Notes: generated from the sequence alone by a model not told the origin. A stretch of 64,000 nucleotides of DNA from Noviherbaspirillum suwonense (GCF_900182955.1 NZ_FXUL01000006.1:62001-126000), one strand, 5' to 3'; shown: positions 46,261 through 56,687, counted from the stretch's first letter. Program-made: numbers and translations.

Positions 46261-47577
46261 CTAGACCTTGTAGTAGCGTTCGGCCCGGGTCGCCGCGCGC
46301 GCCGCCGCCTCCTTCGGGCTACGCGCGCCGCTCGCGGCCTCCGCCACCATGTCCAGCACGATGTAGTCGGCCATCGCCGCCGCCGACGCCAGCCCCAGCG
46401 GCCCCGAGTAGCCGTTGTCGAGCATGATGCTGCCGCCGTCGCGGTAGACCGTGTGCTTCGGGTCCTCGGTCCAGATCGGGTTGGCTTCGTATTCGCGCAG
46501 CGGCTGGCTGACATAGCCGATCGCGGCCTTCATCCACGGGTTGTACTGCTCCGGCTCCATCATGAACTGCAGGTAGGCCTTGGCCGCGTTCGGGAACTTG
46601 CTGTGCTTGAACTGCATCATCTGCGTGATCTGCATCAGCTCGGTCGGCTTGCCCACCGGGCCGATCGGGAAGCGCGCATGCTGGATGTCCTTGGCCATTT
46701 CCTGCAGCTTTGGATCCGGCGAATTCTTGGCCGAGTAATACACCGAGATGCCGTTCGCGGTCATGCTGACCTGGCCGTCGAGGAAAGCCTTGTTGTTGGA
46801 CGGGTCCTGCCAGGACAGCGTGCCCGGCACGAAGGTCTCGTACAGCTGCTTCGCATATTCGAGCGACGCCACGGTCTCGGGCGAATTGATGACGACATTG
46901 CCCTTGTCGTCGACCATCTTGCCGCCGTGCGACCACATCAGCCAGTGCGCCCAGTTGTTGCCGTCGCCGACCGCCTTGCCGAGCGCGAAGCCGCAGGGCG
47001 TGTTCTTGGCCTTCAGCGCCTGGCAGAGTTTCAGGAAGCCCGCGGTGTCTTTCGGTATCGCATCGAAGCCGGCCGCCTTCACCTGGCTTTCGCGATACAC
47101 CAGCGCATTGCCGACGATGCCAAGCGGCATGCCTATCCACTTGCCGTCGCGCATGCCGTAGCGCTTGCAGACGTCGTACCAGCCGCCATGCTTCTTGCCC
47201 AGCAGCTCGGCGATGTCGGTCAGGTCGTTGAGCTTGTCCGGATACTGCTGCGGGTCGTCGAACCAGCCGATGATGATGTCCGGCCCGCTGCCGACATTGG
47301 CCGCGACCGCCGCCTTGGGCCGCACGTCTTCCCAGCCCTCGTTGTCGACCCGCACTTCCACGCCGGTCAGCTGGGTGAATTTCTTGGTGTTGGCCATCCA
47401 CATGTCCTCGTCGCCCTGGACGAAGCGCTTCCAGCGCAGCACGCGCAGCTTGGCGCCCGCTTCCGGCTTGTAGAGCAGGCCGCCCGGCGTCTGCGCGAAG
47501 GCGGCAGGGCCGATTGCGGATGCGGCGGCGAGCGTTGCGCCGGATGCCAGAAATTCCCGTCTTGTAAATCGTGTCAT
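46261..47577 (-). CDS. Sugar ABC transporter binding protein with a Tat signal
   Basis: A 438-residue extracellular solute-binding protein (family 1). MTRFTRREFLASGATLAAASAIGPAAFAQ has the twin-arginine motif RREFLA, so it is exported folded by Tat. It captures the substrate in the periplasm and passes it to the two permeases. It is read between the ATPase and permease genes. A carbohydrate or polyol is inferred from the family. Confidence 0.92.
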   Translation of the reverse strand: MTRFTRREFLASGATLAAASAIGPAAFAQTPGGLLYKPEAGAKLRVLRWKRFVQGDEDMWMANTKKFTQLTGVEVRVDNEGWEDVRPKAAVAANVGSGPDIIIGWFDDPQQYPDKLNDLTDIAELLGKKHGGWYDVCKRYGMRDGKWIGMPLGIVGNALVYRESQVKAAGFDAIPKDTAGFLKLCQALKAKNTPCGFALGKAVGDGNNWAHWLMWSHGGKMVDDKGNVVINSPETVASLEYAKQLYETFVPGTLSWQDPSNNKAFLDGQVSMTANGISVYYSAKNSPDPKLQEMAKDIQHARFPIGPVGKPTELMQITQMMQFKHSKFPNAAKAYLQFMMEPEQYNPWMKAAIGYVSQPLREYEANPIWTEDPKHTVYRDGGSIMLDNGYSGPLGLASAAAMADYIVLDMVAEAASGARSPKEAAARAATRAERYYKV

Positions 47578-47682
47578 GTCTCCTGCTCCTTGTGGTTAGC
47601 GGGTTGCTCCGATGCTGGTTCCGCCGCGGTGGGCCGCGGTCTCGTTGTCTGTGTCTTGGTCGTCCGGGACGGGTCGCCCGGA

Positions 47683-48762
47683 TCAGTGCACGCGGCGCAT
47701 CGCCTCGCCCGACGCCGCATCGAACAGATGGGTATGCGCATGGTCGGGCGACAGCCGTATGACTTCGCCCGGCCTGAAGTCGTGGCGCTCGCGGAAGATC
47801 GCGTTGATGTCGGTATTGCAGAAGCGCGAATAGACTTCGGTGTTGGCGCCGGTCGGCTCCACCACGGCGACTTCCGAGGCGATGCCACCGGGGCCGTCCA
47901 GCGCGAGGTGCTCGGGACGCACGCCGTAGATCACCGGCTGGCCGTCCGCGCCGTCCGCGCGGGCAGGCGCCGGCAGCCGCGAGCCATCGGAGAATTCCAC
48001 CAGCAGGTCGTCGCCGCTGCGGCGAAGCGTGCCGGGAATGAAGTTCATCGCCGGCGAGCCGATGAAGCCGGCGACGAACAGGTTGGCCGGATTGTCGTAC
48101 AGGTCCAGCGGGCGGCCGCGCTGTTCGACCCGGCCGTCGCGCATGACGACGATCTGGTCGGCCATCGTCATTGCCTCGATCTGGTCATGGGTCACGTACA
48201 CCGACGTCGTCTTCAGGCGCTGGTGCAGCTCCTTGATCTCAGCGCGCATCTGCACCCGCAGCTTGGCGTCGAGATTGGACAGCGGCTCGTCGAACAGGAA
48301 GACCTGCGGATTGCGCACGATCGCGCGGCCCATCGCCACCCGCTGGCGCTGCCCGCCCGACAGCTGGCGCGGATAACGTTCGAGCAGCTCGCCCAGGCCC
48401 AGGATGTCGGCCGCGCGCTTGACCCGCTCGGCGATGGCCGACTTGTCGACCTTGGCCAGCATCAGCGAGAACGCCATGTTGTCCCTGACCGTCATGTGCG
48501 GATACAGCGCATAGTTCTGGAACACCATCGCAATGTCGCGCTCCTTGGGCTGCACATTGTTGACGACCCGGCCGTCGATGGCGATCTCGCCGTCGGTGAT
48601 CTCCTCCAGCCCCGCCAGCATGCGCAGCAGCGTCGACTTGCCGCAGCCGCTGGGGCCGACGAGCACCGCGAACTGGCCGTCCGGTATGTCGATGTCGACG
48701 CCGCGTATCACCTGGGTGCTTCCGAACGCCTTCTGTATTCCCCGTATCTGAACCGATGCCAT
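47683..48762 (-). CDS. ugpC: UgpC/MalK-type ABC importer ATPase
   Basis: A 359-residue ATPase. Walker [10 protein letters not shown] (36-44), ABC signature LSGGQRQR, Walker [13 protein letters not shown] and the C-terminal TOBE region ([13 protein letters not shown]) are the standard CUT1 layout. It powers the importer encoded downstream. The symbol follows the family; the true substrate is unknown. Confidence 0.92.
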   Translation of the reverse strand: MASVQIRGIQKAFGSTQVIRGVDIDIPDGQFAVLVGPSGCGKSTLLRMLAGLEEITDGEIAIDGRVVNNVQPKERDIAMVFQNYALYPHMTVRDNMAFSLMLAKVDKSAIAERVKRAADILGLGELLERYPRQLSGGQRQRVAMGRAIVRNPQVFLFDEPLSNLDAKLRVQMRAEIKELHQRLKTTSVYVTHDQIEAMTMADQIVVMRDGRVEQRGRPLDLYDNPANLFVAGFIGSPAMNFIPGTLRRSGDDLLVEFSDGSRLPAPARADGADGQPVIYGVRPEHLALDGPGGIASEVAVVEPTGANTEVYSRFCNTDINAIFRERHDFRPGEVIRLSPDHAHTHLFDAASGEAMRRVH

Positions 48763-48813
48763 GCCTGCTCCTGGGTTGGTCTTGGTTGATGCTGCGCGAG
48801 GGTCGCGTCCCGG

Positions 48814-49779
48814 TCAGGACGCGCCGTTCTGTCCTTCCACCACCACGTACGAGGGCCGGCCATGCCGCATCCAGTCCACCAGGTTCTGCGCAGCCTTGCG
48901 GCGCAGCTCCTTTTCCGCCAGCGTCGAGTAGAAGGCCGCATGCGGCGTCAGCACGATCCGCGGATGCCGCAGGATGGCCGCGTCCATCTCCGGCGGCTCC
49001 ATGGGCAGCACGTCCAGCGCAGCGCCGTCGAGCCGGCCGGCGTCGAGCGCGGCCAGCAGGTCGTCGAGCCGCACCAGCCCGCCGCGCGCGGTGTTGACCA
49101 GCACGCTTCCCGGCTTCATCAGCGACAGCATCGACGCGTTGACGATGTTGCGGGTCTCATCGTTCAGCGGCACATGGAGCGACAGCGCATCGGACTGCGC
49201 GAACAGCTCCTGCTGGCTGACCCGCTCGACGTAGGCGGGAAAGTCGCCGTCGATGATGTACGGGTCGCAGGCGATCACGCGCCTGAAGCTGTTGCGCCCG
49301 ATATGCGCCATGCGCTTGCCGATGCGGCCCAGGCCCAGGATGCCCAGCGTCATGTCGGACACGCGCTCCATGCGGCCCGGGCTGCCGAAGTTCCAGGTGC
49401 CGTTGCGGATGTCGCGGTCGTACCAGGGCAGGTGGCGCAGCAGGGACAGCGCCATGGCCAGCGCATGGGTGGCGACTTCGCCGACGCCGTAGTCCGGCGA
49501 GTTGGCGACCCAGACGCCGTGCCGCTTCGCGTCGGCGGTGTTGATGGTGTCGAAGCCGGCGCCATAGCGGCTGACGATGCGGATCTGCGGGCAGGCCGCA
49601 AACACCTTGCTGTTCACCGGCGCGTACTGCACCAGCAGGCCGTCGCAGCCGTCGGCGGCGGCGATCACGTCATCCTCGCTGCGGCATTGCGCGGTGACGA
49701 CCTCAACGCCCGCCGCCTGGTACAGCGCCTGTTCCAGCGCGAGGTCGGGAAAGTCATAGTCGGTAATCAGTATCTTCAT
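48814..49779 (-). CDS. D-2-hydroxyacid dehydrogenase (C-terminal-binding-protein type)
   Basis: A 321-residue protein from ATG 49779. LGILGLGRIGKRMAHIG is the NAD-binding GxGxxG, and the catalytic Arg (NTARGG), Glu and His (PHAAFYS) blocks are present. The order fits D-isomer 2-hydroxyacid dehydrogenases related to CtBP. In this operon it may reduce or oxidise a keto or hydroxy sugar-acid intermediate. It starts 13 bp after the IlvD/Edd gene. Confidence 0.88.
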   Translation of the reverse strand: MKILITDYDFPDLALEQALYQAAGVEVVTAQCRSEDDVIAAADGCDGLLVQYAPVNSKVFAACPQIRIVSRYGAGFDTINTADAKRHGVWVANSPDYGVGEVATHALAMALSLLRHLPWYDRDIRNGTWNFGSPGRMERVSDMTLGILGLGRIGKRMAHIGRNSFRRVIACDPYIIDGDFPAYVERVSQQELFAQSDALSLHVPLNDETRNIVNASMLSLMKPGSVLVNTARGGLVRLDDLLAALDAGRLDGAALDVLPMEPPEMDAAILRHPRIVLTPHAAFYSTLAEKELRRKAAQNLVDWMRHGRPSYVVVEGQNGAS

Positions 49780-49792
49780 GTCGGCCCCGCCT

Positions 49793-51520
49793 TCAGTGAT
49801 TGTCCTTGGGCACGGCGGCCCCGGTCCTGCCGACCAGGAAGTCGAGGTCGGCGCCCAGGTTGGCCTGCTGCACATGGTCGACATACAGCTTGGTCCAGCC
49901 GCGCGCCGCCGGCGCGGCGGGCGGCTGCCACTCGGCGCGGCGGCGCGCCAGCTCGTCGTCGGACACATGCAGGTGCAGCTTGCGCGCCTCGACGTCGAGT
50001 TCGACCATGTCGCCGTCGCGCACCAGCGCCAGCGGCCCGCCGGCGGCGGCCTCGGGCGCCACGTGCAGCACCACGGTACCGTAGGCGGTGCCGCTCATGC
50101 GCGCATCCGACACCCTGACCATGTCGGTGATGCCCTTGCGCAGCACCTTGGGCGGCAGCGGCATGTTGCCGGCTTCGGCCATGCCGGGATAGCCTTTCGG
50201 GCCGCAGTTCTTCAGCACCAGAACGCAGTTTTCATCGACATCCAGGCTCTCGTCATCGAGCCGCCGGTGCATGTGCTCGCTGTCCTCGAACACCACGGCG
50301 CGGCCCTTATGCTTCAGCAGCGCCGGCGTCGCGGCCGACGGCTTGATCACCGCGCCGTCCGGGCACAGGTTGCCCTGCAGGACCGCGATGCCGGCGGCCG
50401 GCTTGAACGGCTGGTCGAATGCGCGTATGACTTCGCGGTTCCAGTTCGGCGCGTCCCTGCAGTTGTCCCACAGGCTCCTGCCATTGGCGGTCAGCGCGCT
50501 GCGATCGATGACGGACTCGAGTTCGCGTATCACCGCCGGCAGGCCGCCCGCGTAGTAGAAGTCTTCCATCAGGTGCTTGCCGGACGGCTGCAGGTCGAGC
50601 AGGCAGGGCAGCTTGTGGCCGAGCTCGTCCCAGTCGGCCAGCTTGAGGTCCACGCCGATGCGACCGGCGATGGCGAGCAGGTGGATCACCGCATTGGTCG
50701 AGCCGCCGATCGCGGCATTGACGCGTATCGCATTCTCGAACGCGGCGCGGGTCAGTATCTTCGACATGACCAGGTCTTCCTTCACCATCTCGACGATGCG
50801 CCGGCCCGACATGCGCGCCAGCACATTGCGCCGCGCGTCCACCGCCGGTATCGCCGCATTGCCCGGCAGGCTCATGCCCAGCGCCTCGACCATGCTGGCC
50901 ATGGTGGACGCCGTTCCCATCGTCATGCAGTGGCCGTGCGAGCGGTGCATGCAGCTTTCGGCATCGAAGAATTCTTCCTGGCTCATGCGGCCGGCGCGCA
51001 CCTCTTCCGACATCTGCCAGACGCCGGTGCCGGAGCCCAGTTCGCCGCCGCGGTATTTACCGTTGAGCATCGGGCCGCCGGACACGCCTATGGTCGGCAC
51101 GTCGCAGGATGCGGCGCCCATCAGCAGCGACGGCGTGGTCTTGTCGCAGCCCATCAGCAGCACCACGCCGTCGAGCGGGTTGCCGCGGATCGACTCCTCG
51201 ACGTCCATGCTGGCAAGGTTTCGGAACAGCATGGCGGTCGGCCGCAGCAGGGTCTCGCCGAGCGACATCACCGGGAATTCCAGCGGGAAGCCGCCGGCTT
51301 CCCAGACGCCGATCTTGACCTGCTCGGCAAGCGTGCGGAAGTGCGAGTTGCACGGCGTCAGCTCGGAATAGGTATTGCAGATGCCGATGACGGGACGGCC
51401 GTCGAACTGGTCATGCGGGATGCCGCGGTTCTTCAGCCACGACCGGTAGATGAAACCGTCACGGTCCTGCCGTCCGAACCATGCCTGGCTGCGGCGCGGC
51501 GCGTCTTTCTTGTCGCCCAT
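49793..51520 (-). CDS. IlvD/Edd-family sugar-acid dehydratase
   Basis: A 575-residue dehydratase. ICNTYSELTPCNSHF, LMGCDKTTPS and CMTMGTASTM supply the three cysteines that bind the Fe-S cluster, and AAIGGSTNAVIHL is typical of the family. It is most like aldonate dehydratases (L-arabinonate, D-xylonate or similar), which remove water from a sugar acid to give a 2-keto-3-deoxy acid. The operon context (UxaA-family gene, sugar importer) supports that role over branched-chain amino-acid synthesis. Confidence 0.88.
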   Translation of the reverse strand: MGDKKDAPRRSQAWFGRQDRDGFIYRSWLKNRGIPHDQFDGRPVIGICNTYSELTPCNSHFRTLAEQVKIGVWEAGGFPLEFPVMSLGETLLRPTAMLFRNLASMDVEESIRGNPLDGVVLLMGCDKTTPSLLMGAASCDVPTIGVSGGPMLNGKYRGGELGSGTGVWQMSEEVRAGRMSQEEFFDAESCMHRSHGHCMTMGTASTMASMVEALGMSLPGNAAIPAVDARRNVLARMSGRRIVEMVKEDLVMSKILTRAAFENAIRVNAAIGGSTNAVIHLLAIAGRIGVDLKLADWDELGHKLPCLLDLQPSGKHLMEDFYYAGGLPAVIRELESVIDRSALTANGRSLWDNCRDAPNWNREVIRAFDQPFKPAAGIAVLQGNLCPDGAVIKPSAATPALLKHKGRAVVFEDSEHMHRRLDDESLDVDENCVLVLKNCGPKGYPGMAEAGNMPLPPKVLRKGITDMVRVSDARMSGTAYGTVVLHVAPEAAAGGPLALVRDGDMVELDVEARKLHLHVSDDELARRRAEWQPPAAPAARGWTKLYVDHVQQANLGADLDFLVGRTGAAVPKDNH

Positions 51521-51579
51521 CTTGTCTCCTGCTTGCGTTTTATTGTTTTACGTTCAGCATGCGGACCGCGGCGCCGGCG

Positions 51580-53142
51580 CTACATGGTCGGCCCCAGTAT
51601 CCAGGGCGCGAACTCGTCCTCGCCCATCCCGTGTTCCTCGCTCTTGGTGCGCGCGCCGGAGGCCACCTCGACGATGCGGCGGAAAATCTGTTCGCCCGCC
51701 TGCTGCACCGTCAGCTCGCCGTCGAGTATCGCGCCGCAGTTGATGTCCATGTCCTCGGTCATCCGGCGATACATTGCGCTGTTGGTCGCCAGCTTCAGCG
51801 ACGGCGACGGCTTGCAGCCGTAGACCGAGCCGCGCCCGGTGGTGAAGCAGATTACATTGGCGCCGCCGGCGACCTGGCCGGTGGCGGACACCGGGTCGTA
51901 GCCGGGCGTGTCCATGAACACCAGGCCATGGCTGGTCACGGGCTGCGCATACTCGAACACGTCGGCAAGGTTGCTGGTGCCGGCCTTGGCGACGGCGCCG
52001 AGCGACTTTTCCAGGATGGTGGTGAGGCCGCCGGCCTTGTTGCCGGGGGATGGGTTGTTGTTCATCTCGCCGCCCAGCCGCGACGTGTAGCCTTCCCACC
52101 AGCGTATCCGCCCGACCAGCTTTTCGCCGACCTCGCGCGACACCGCGCGCCGCGTCAGCAGGTGCTCGGCGCCGTAGATCTCCGGCGTCTCGCTGAGGAT
52201 GGCGGTGCCGCCGTGCGCGACCAGCAGGTCCATCGCCGCGCCCAGCGCCGGGTTGGCCGTGATGCCCGAGTAACCGTCCGAGCCGCCGCACTGCAGCCCG
52301 ACCGTGATATGGCTCACCGGCACCGGCTCGCGCTGCACCGCATTGGCCGCCGGCAAAAGCTCGCGCACCAGCTCGATGCCGCGCTGTATCGTGCTGCGGG
52401 TGCCGCCCGTCTCCTGTATGGTCATCGCCCGCAGCCGGTCGGACTCGACCAGGCTCTCCGCGCCCAGCAGCGCGCTGACCTGGTTGGACTCGCAGCCCAG
52501 GCCGATGAACAGCACTGCCGCAAAATTGGGATGGCGCAGGTAGCCGGCGGTGACCCGGCGCAGCAGGTCGATGGCTTCGCCCTGGGACGCCATGCCGCAG
52601 CCGGCCTTGTGCGTGATGGACACCACGCCGTCGACATTCGGGTAGGCCGACAGCGCATCGCCGCGGAAGGCGTCGGCGATCTGGCGGCACACGGTGGCCG
52701 AGCAATTGACGCTGCTGATGACACCGATGTAATTGCGGGTGGCGACCCGGCCGTCCGGGCGGACGATGCCGTTGAAGGTCAGCGCCGCATCGGGCCTGCT
52801 GTCGGCGCGCAGGTCGGCGCAGAACGCATAGTCGCGCTCGAAGTCGCGCATGGCCAGGTTGTGCAGGTGGACATGTTCGCCTGCGCGGATGTCGCGGGTC
52901 GCGAAGCCGATCACCTGGTTGTAGCGGCGCACCGGCGCGTTCGCGGGGATGTCGCGTGCGGCGACCTTGTGTCCCGCCGGTATGCTCGCCGCCACGACGC
53001 CGGGCGCGCCCGGCAGCGCAGAGCCGGGGGCGATGTCGCGCGTGGCGATCAGCACATCGTCATCCGGTCCCAGGCGCAGCGCCAGCGGCAGCGCGCTGCG
53101 TGTCGTGATGGAGTCGGGGGATATCAGAATTTCTTGTGCCAC
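51580..53142 (-). CDS. UxaA-family altronate/galactarate dehydratase
   Basis: A 520-residue full-length protein with an N-terminal SAF domain (about 1-90) and the main dehydratase part (FNGIVRPDGRVATRNYIGVISSVNCSATV, TFEDSEQ-like cysteine and GCGMAS regions, LGLQCGGSDGYSG). Such enzymes dehydrate altronate or galactarate. It is the first gene of a long minus-strand operon running to 44323. Its control region, with a FadR-type site at 53250, is divergent from tctC. Confidence 0.88.
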   Translation of the reverse strand: MAQEILISPDSITTRSALPLALRLGPDDDVLIATRDIAPGSALPGAPGVVAASIPAGHKVAARDIPANAPVRRYNQVIGFATRDIRAGEHVHLHNLAMRDFERDYAFCADLRADSRPDAALTFNGIVRPDGRVATRNYIGVISSVNCSATVCRQIADAFRGDALSAYPNVDGVVSITHKAGCGMASQGEAIDLLRRVTAGYLRHPNFAAVLFIGLGCESNQVSALLGAESLVESDRLRAMTIQETGGTRSTIQRGIELVRELLPAANAVQREPVPVSHITVGLQCGGSDGYSGITANPALGAAMDLLVAHGGTAILSETPEIYGAEHLLTRRAVSREVGEKLVGRIRWWEGYTSRLGGEMNNNPSPGNKAGGLTTILEKSLGAVAKAGTSNLADVFEYAQPVTSHGLVFMDTPGYDPVSATGQVAGGANVICFTTGRGSVYGCKPSPSLKLATNSAMYRRMTEDMDINCGAILDGELTVQQAGEQIFRRIVEVASGARTKSEEHGMGEDEFAPWILGPTM

Positions 53143-53249
53143 GGTGTCTCCTGTATCGGTGCGCTTGATTCAGCCCATCTGCAGCGGAGCGGCTCGTGGC
53201 CGCTTTTTTTCTGACCTAAAGTCTATTGCAGAAAATTCAATGGGTAAAG

Positions 53250-53260
53250 TGGTATTACCA
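53250..53260. promoter_or_regulatory. FadR/GntR-type operator TGGTATTACCA
   Basis: An 11-bp palindrome fitting the FadR-subfamily pattern TNGTNNNACNA, 107 bp upstream of the UxaA-family start. The same sequence with one base changed is at 60691, and flanking bases also match. Confidence 0.7.
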
Positions 53261-53496
53261 ATAATTCGTAGCGACGGGCGGTTGCGGCATGGTCGCGGCG
53301 CATGCGTGATGGGACGCAAGACGACGTCGGTGCGCCTGCGCGGCAGCAGGCGCAGAACCGGTCCGACGCCGCGCAAACATGCGGAATCCGCGCATTCCGC
53401 ACGCGGGGAACCGTATCCGGAAACCCCCCTGGCAACGGGGTCGGCTTCAAATCCGGCCTTGACAAGGGCGTCGCCCGCATGAAAGTATTGGTCATC

Positions 53497-53507
53497 TGGT
53501 AAGGCCA
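53497..53507. promoter_or_regulatory. Imperfect FadR/GntR-type site TGGTAAGGCCA
   Basis: It matches TNGTNNNACNA at all but one position and lies 120 bp upstream of tctC. A nearby TATTGG...CCAATA inverted pair (53486-53510) frames it. Confidence 0.45.
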
Positions 53508-53627
53508 ATAAATGGCGCCTTGAACCAGGTTCCGCGTTGTCGCCACGTTACGTCCCGGCACATGGCCTGGCCAGGCTGTCACGCGCGACATGCCCATAAA
53601 AAATTCCATCACGAATGGAGGAGACGC

Positions 53628-54596
53628 ATGAAACGCAGAATCCTGCTGCATACGCTTGCCGCGCTCGCGGCCGCCACGTCGCTGGGCGTCGCCCACGCCG
53701 CCTGGCCCGACCGACCGATCACGCTGGTAGTGCCCTGGGCGGCCGGCGGCGGCACCGACGCGACTGCCCGCATCGTCGGCGCGCTCATGGAGAAAGAGCT
53801 GGGGCAGCCGGTGAACGTGGTCAACCGAGCCGGCGGCAACGGCGTGGTCGGTCACCATGCGATCGCCAGCGCCCCGCCGGACGGCTATACGCTGGGCATG
53901 CTGACGGTCGAGATCTCGATGATGCACCACCAGGGCCTTACGCAGCTTACCCCCAGGAGCTATACGCCGCTGGCGCTGATGAACGTGGACCCGGCGGCCA
54001 TCACGGTGAGCGCCACGTCCCCGTACAAGACCATGGAAGATCTGGTCAAGGCGATCAGGGCCAATCCCGGCAAGCTCAAGGCGTCCGGCACCGGCCAGGG
54101 CGGCATCTGGCACCTGGCGCTGGCAGGCATGCTGAGGGACCTCAAGATGGAGCCGTCCGCGGTTCCCTTCGTTCCGTCCAACGGGGCCGCGCCGGCCATG
54201 CTGGACCTGGCCGCCGGCGGCATCGATATCGCGCCGGTTGCCCTGCCGGAAGCGCGTTCGCTGATCGACGCCGGCAAGGCGCGGCCGCTGGCCGTCATGG
54301 CCGCCGCGCCGGCCGCGCTGTACCCGCAGGTGCCCACCCTGAAGAGCGCCATCGGCAGCGACTGGACCATGGGCGTCTGGCGCGGCATCGCCGGCCCGAA
54401 GGGCCTGCCGGCGGACGTGCAGGCCAGGATGAGCGCAGTGCTCAAGAAGATCAACGAGGGCAAGGAGTTTCGCGACTTCATGGCCAACCGCGGCTTCGGC
54501 GTGGCTTATGCGGACGGCCCGGCCTTCGGCACGTTCATGGACAAGGGCGATGCCGACATGGGACAGATATTGCAGTCCCTGGGCATGGCCAAGTAG
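53628..54596 (+). CDS. tctC: TctC/Bug-type periplasmic binding protein
   Basis: A 322-residue protein from ATG 53628, with GGAGGAG upstream and a signal peptide (MKRRILLHTLAALAAATSLGVAHA). WPDRPITLVVPWAAGGGTDATARIV and GGNGVVGHHAIASAPPDGYTL are Bug-family signatures. It binds a carboxylated substrate for the TctAB carrier. Confidence 0.93.
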   Translation: MKRRILLHTLAALAAATSLGVAHAAWPDRPITLVVPWAAGGGTDATARIVGALMEKELGQPVNVVNRAGGNGVVGHHAIASAPPDGYTLGMLTVEISMMHHQGLTQLTPRSYTPLALMNVDPAAITVSATSPYKTMEDLVKAIRANPGKLKASGTGQGGIWHLALAGMLRDLKMEPSAVPFVPSNGAAPAMLDLAAGGIDIAPVALPEARSLIDAGKARPLAVMAAAPAALYPQVPTLKSAIGSDWTMGVWRGIAGPKGLPADVQARMSAVLKKINEGKEFRDFMANRGFGVAYADGPAFGTFMDKGDADMGQILQSLGMAK

Positions 54597-54625
54597 CAGG
54601 CAGGCACCGCAGCTGATCTGCCGAC

Positions 54626-54651
54626 ATGGCGCGCCGGCCGTGGCGCGCCAT
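54626..54651 (+). terminator. Strong hairpin after tctC
   Basis: ATGGCGCGCC pairs exactly with GGCGCGCCAT around a 6-base loop, 30 bp past the tctC stop and before tctB. No T-run follows; it could stabilise tctC mRNA or attenuate tctBA. Confidence 0.6.
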
Positions 54652-54683
54652 CCCCTTGTCCGCAAGCTCTGGAGCATGCGCAA

Positions 54684-55157
54684 ATGAAATGTAACGATGT
54701 GCTGTCGGGCGTGCTGGCTGGCGCCTTTGCCCTTGCCGTCTTCGTTGGCGCGCAGGGTTTCCCGACGATACCCGGGCAGAATGTCGGCCCCAAGGTATTT
54801 CCGGAACTGATCGCGGCGGGCATGATGCTGTGCGCCGTCATGCTGGTCGTGCGCGGGCTCAGGACTTTGGGTTCGGGGAAATGGATAAGCCTGCCGGACT
54901 GGCTGGGGCAGGGCCGCACCGCGTTCGGCTTCCTGCTCGTGCCGCTGTGCCTGGCGTTCTACGTGCTTGCGTCCGAAGACCTGGGCTTCATCCCGACCGC
55001 CGTCCTGCTGCTGCTGGCAATGTTCCTGACCTACGGCGTGCGCTTGCGCACCGCGCTGGTCGTGGCGCTGCTCGGGTCGGTCGGCATCCACGCGCTGTTC
55101 TACAAGATGCTCAAGGTGCCGCTGCCATGGGGCGTGCTGAGTCCCTATGCCTGGTAA
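54684..55157 (+). CDS. tctB: TctB, small membrane subunit of tripartite tricarboxylate transporter
   Basis: A 157-residue protein with four hydrophobic segments (near 5-25, 40-62, 82-102, 105-140). The N-terminal VFVGAQGFPTIPGQNVGPKVFPELIA and GFIPTAVLLLLAMFLTYG are typical of TctB. It works with TctA. It is separated from tctA by 15 bp. Confidence 0.88.
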   Translation: MKCNDVLSGVLAGAFALAVFVGAQGFPTIPGQNVGPKVFPELIAAGMMLCAVMLVVRGLRTLGSGKWISLPDWLGQGRTAFGFLLVPLCLAFYVLASEDLGFIPTAVLLLLAMFLTYGVRLRTALVVALLGSVGIHALFYKMLKVPLPWGVLSPYAW

Positions 55158-55172
55158 GGAAAGGACGCCGCC

Positions 55173-56687
55173 ATGCTAGCCAATCTGTATGCCGCCTGCG
55201 GCCAGGTATTCGACCCCTACGTGATCGCCGTGATCATGGCGTCGTCCATCTACGGCCTGTTCGTCGGCGCAGTGCCGGGCCTCAGCGCCACCATGGCGGT
55301 GGCCCTGCTGGTGCCGGTGACCTTCTTCATGCCGCCGGTGCCTGCGATCGCCGCCATGGTCACCGCGACCGCGATGGCGATCTTCTCCGGCGACATTCCG
55401 GGCTGCCTGCTGCGCATACCCGGCACCCCGGCGTCCGCCGCCTACACCGACGAAGCCTTCGCCATGACAAGGAATGGACAGGCCGAAGTCGCGCTGGGCG
55501 CCGGCCTGGTGTTCTCGGCCATGGGCGGCCTGTTCGGCACGTTCGTGCTGATCGTGGCCGCGCCGTCGCTGGCGGAAATGGCCTTGAAGTTTTCCTCGTT
55601 CGAGTATTTCTGGCTGGTGCTGCTGGGCCTGACCTGCGCAATCTTCATCGCCTCGGGCAATCCGCTGAAGGGCTTCGTCTCGCTCTTCCTCGGCCTGTTC
55701 ATCGCCTGCGTCGGCATGGGCAATCCGTCCGGACATGCCCGCTACACGCTGGGCAACAGCAACCTGCTTGGCGGCCTGTCGCTGGTGCCCATCATGGTCG
55801 GCATGTTCGCGGTGTCGGAAGTGCTGCGCTATGCGATCAGCCATCGCGACAGGATGGAAATCGTGCAGAGCCGGATAGGCAATGTCTTCGCCGGCATGTG
55901 GAAGCTCACGGTCAAGTACCCGGCGTGCATCCTCCGCGGCAGCGTGCTGGGCACGATCGTCGGCGCCCTGCCGGGCGCCGGCGCCGATATCGCCGCCTAC
56001 ATGTCCTACGCGATGAGCAAGAAATTCTCGAAGGAGCCGGAGAAGTTCGGCACCGGCCACGTCGAGGGCATCGTCGAATCGGGCGCGGCCAACAACTCGT
56101 CGCTGGCCGGCGCATGGATACCGGCGCTGGTGTTCGGCATACCGGGCGACTCGATCACCGCGATCGTCATCGGCGTGCTGTACATGAAGAACCTGAACCC
56201 CGGCCCGATGATATTCATCAATAACCCGGTGGCGATGTACTCGGTGTTCATCGTCTTCATCCTGGCCAACCTGCTGATGATCCCGCTCGGCTACCTGACG
56301 ATCAAGCTTGCCAAGCAGATCCTGCTGGTGCCGCGCAACATCCTGATGCCGCTGATCCTGCTGTTCTGCATCGTCGGCGCCTATTCGATCAACAACAGCG
56401 CGTTCGACGTCGGCGTCATGCTGGGATTCGGCATGCTGGCCTACCTGATGGAAGAGAACGGCTTTCCGATTGCGCCGACCATCCTCGGCGTGGTGCTGGG
56501 CGGCATGCTCGAGGAAAACTTCGTCAGCTCCATGATCAAGGCGGAAGGCGACCCGCTTGCCTTCTTCAACCGGCCCATTGCCGGCGCACTCGGGGCGCTG
56601 ACCCTGCTGGTATGGCTGCTGCCGCTGTTCATGCGCCTGCTGCGGCGGACACGGGTATCCGCGCAGCTTGCAAAACAGACCAGGTAA
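55173..56687 (+). CDS. tctA: TctA, large membrane subunit of tripartite tricarboxylate transporter
   Basis: A 504-residue protein with about twelve membrane helices. GAVPGLSATMAVALLVPVTFFMPP, SGDIPGCLLRIPGTPASAAYTDE and GALPGAGADIAAYMSYAMSKKFSKEP are TctA signatures, including the conserved glycine-rich loops. It transports the acid bound by TctC using the ion gradient. Confidence 0.93.
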   Translation: MLANLYAACGQVFDPYVIAVIMASSIYGLFVGAVPGLSATMAVALLVPVTFFMPPVPAIAAMVTATAMAIFSGDIPGCLLRIPGTPASAAYTDEAFAMTRNGQAEVALGAGLVFSAMGGLFGTFVLIVAAPSLAEMALKFSSFEYFWLVLLGLTCAIFIASGNPLKGFVSLFLGLFIACVGMGNPSGHARYTLGNSNLLGGLSLVPIMVGMFAVSEVLRYAISHRDRMEIVQSRIGNVFAGMWKLTVKYPACILRGSVLGTIVGALPGAGADIAAYMSYAMSKKFSKEPEKFGTGHVEGIVESGAANNSSLAGAWIPALVFGIPGDSITAIVIGVLYMKNLNPGPMIFINNPVAMYSVFIVFILANLLMIPLGYLTIKLAKQILLVPRNILMPLILLFCIVGAYSINNSAFDVGVMLGFGMLAYLMEENGFPIAPTILGVVLGGMLEENFVSSMIKAEGDPLAFFNRPIAGALGALTLLVWLLPLFMRLLRRTRVSAQLAKQTR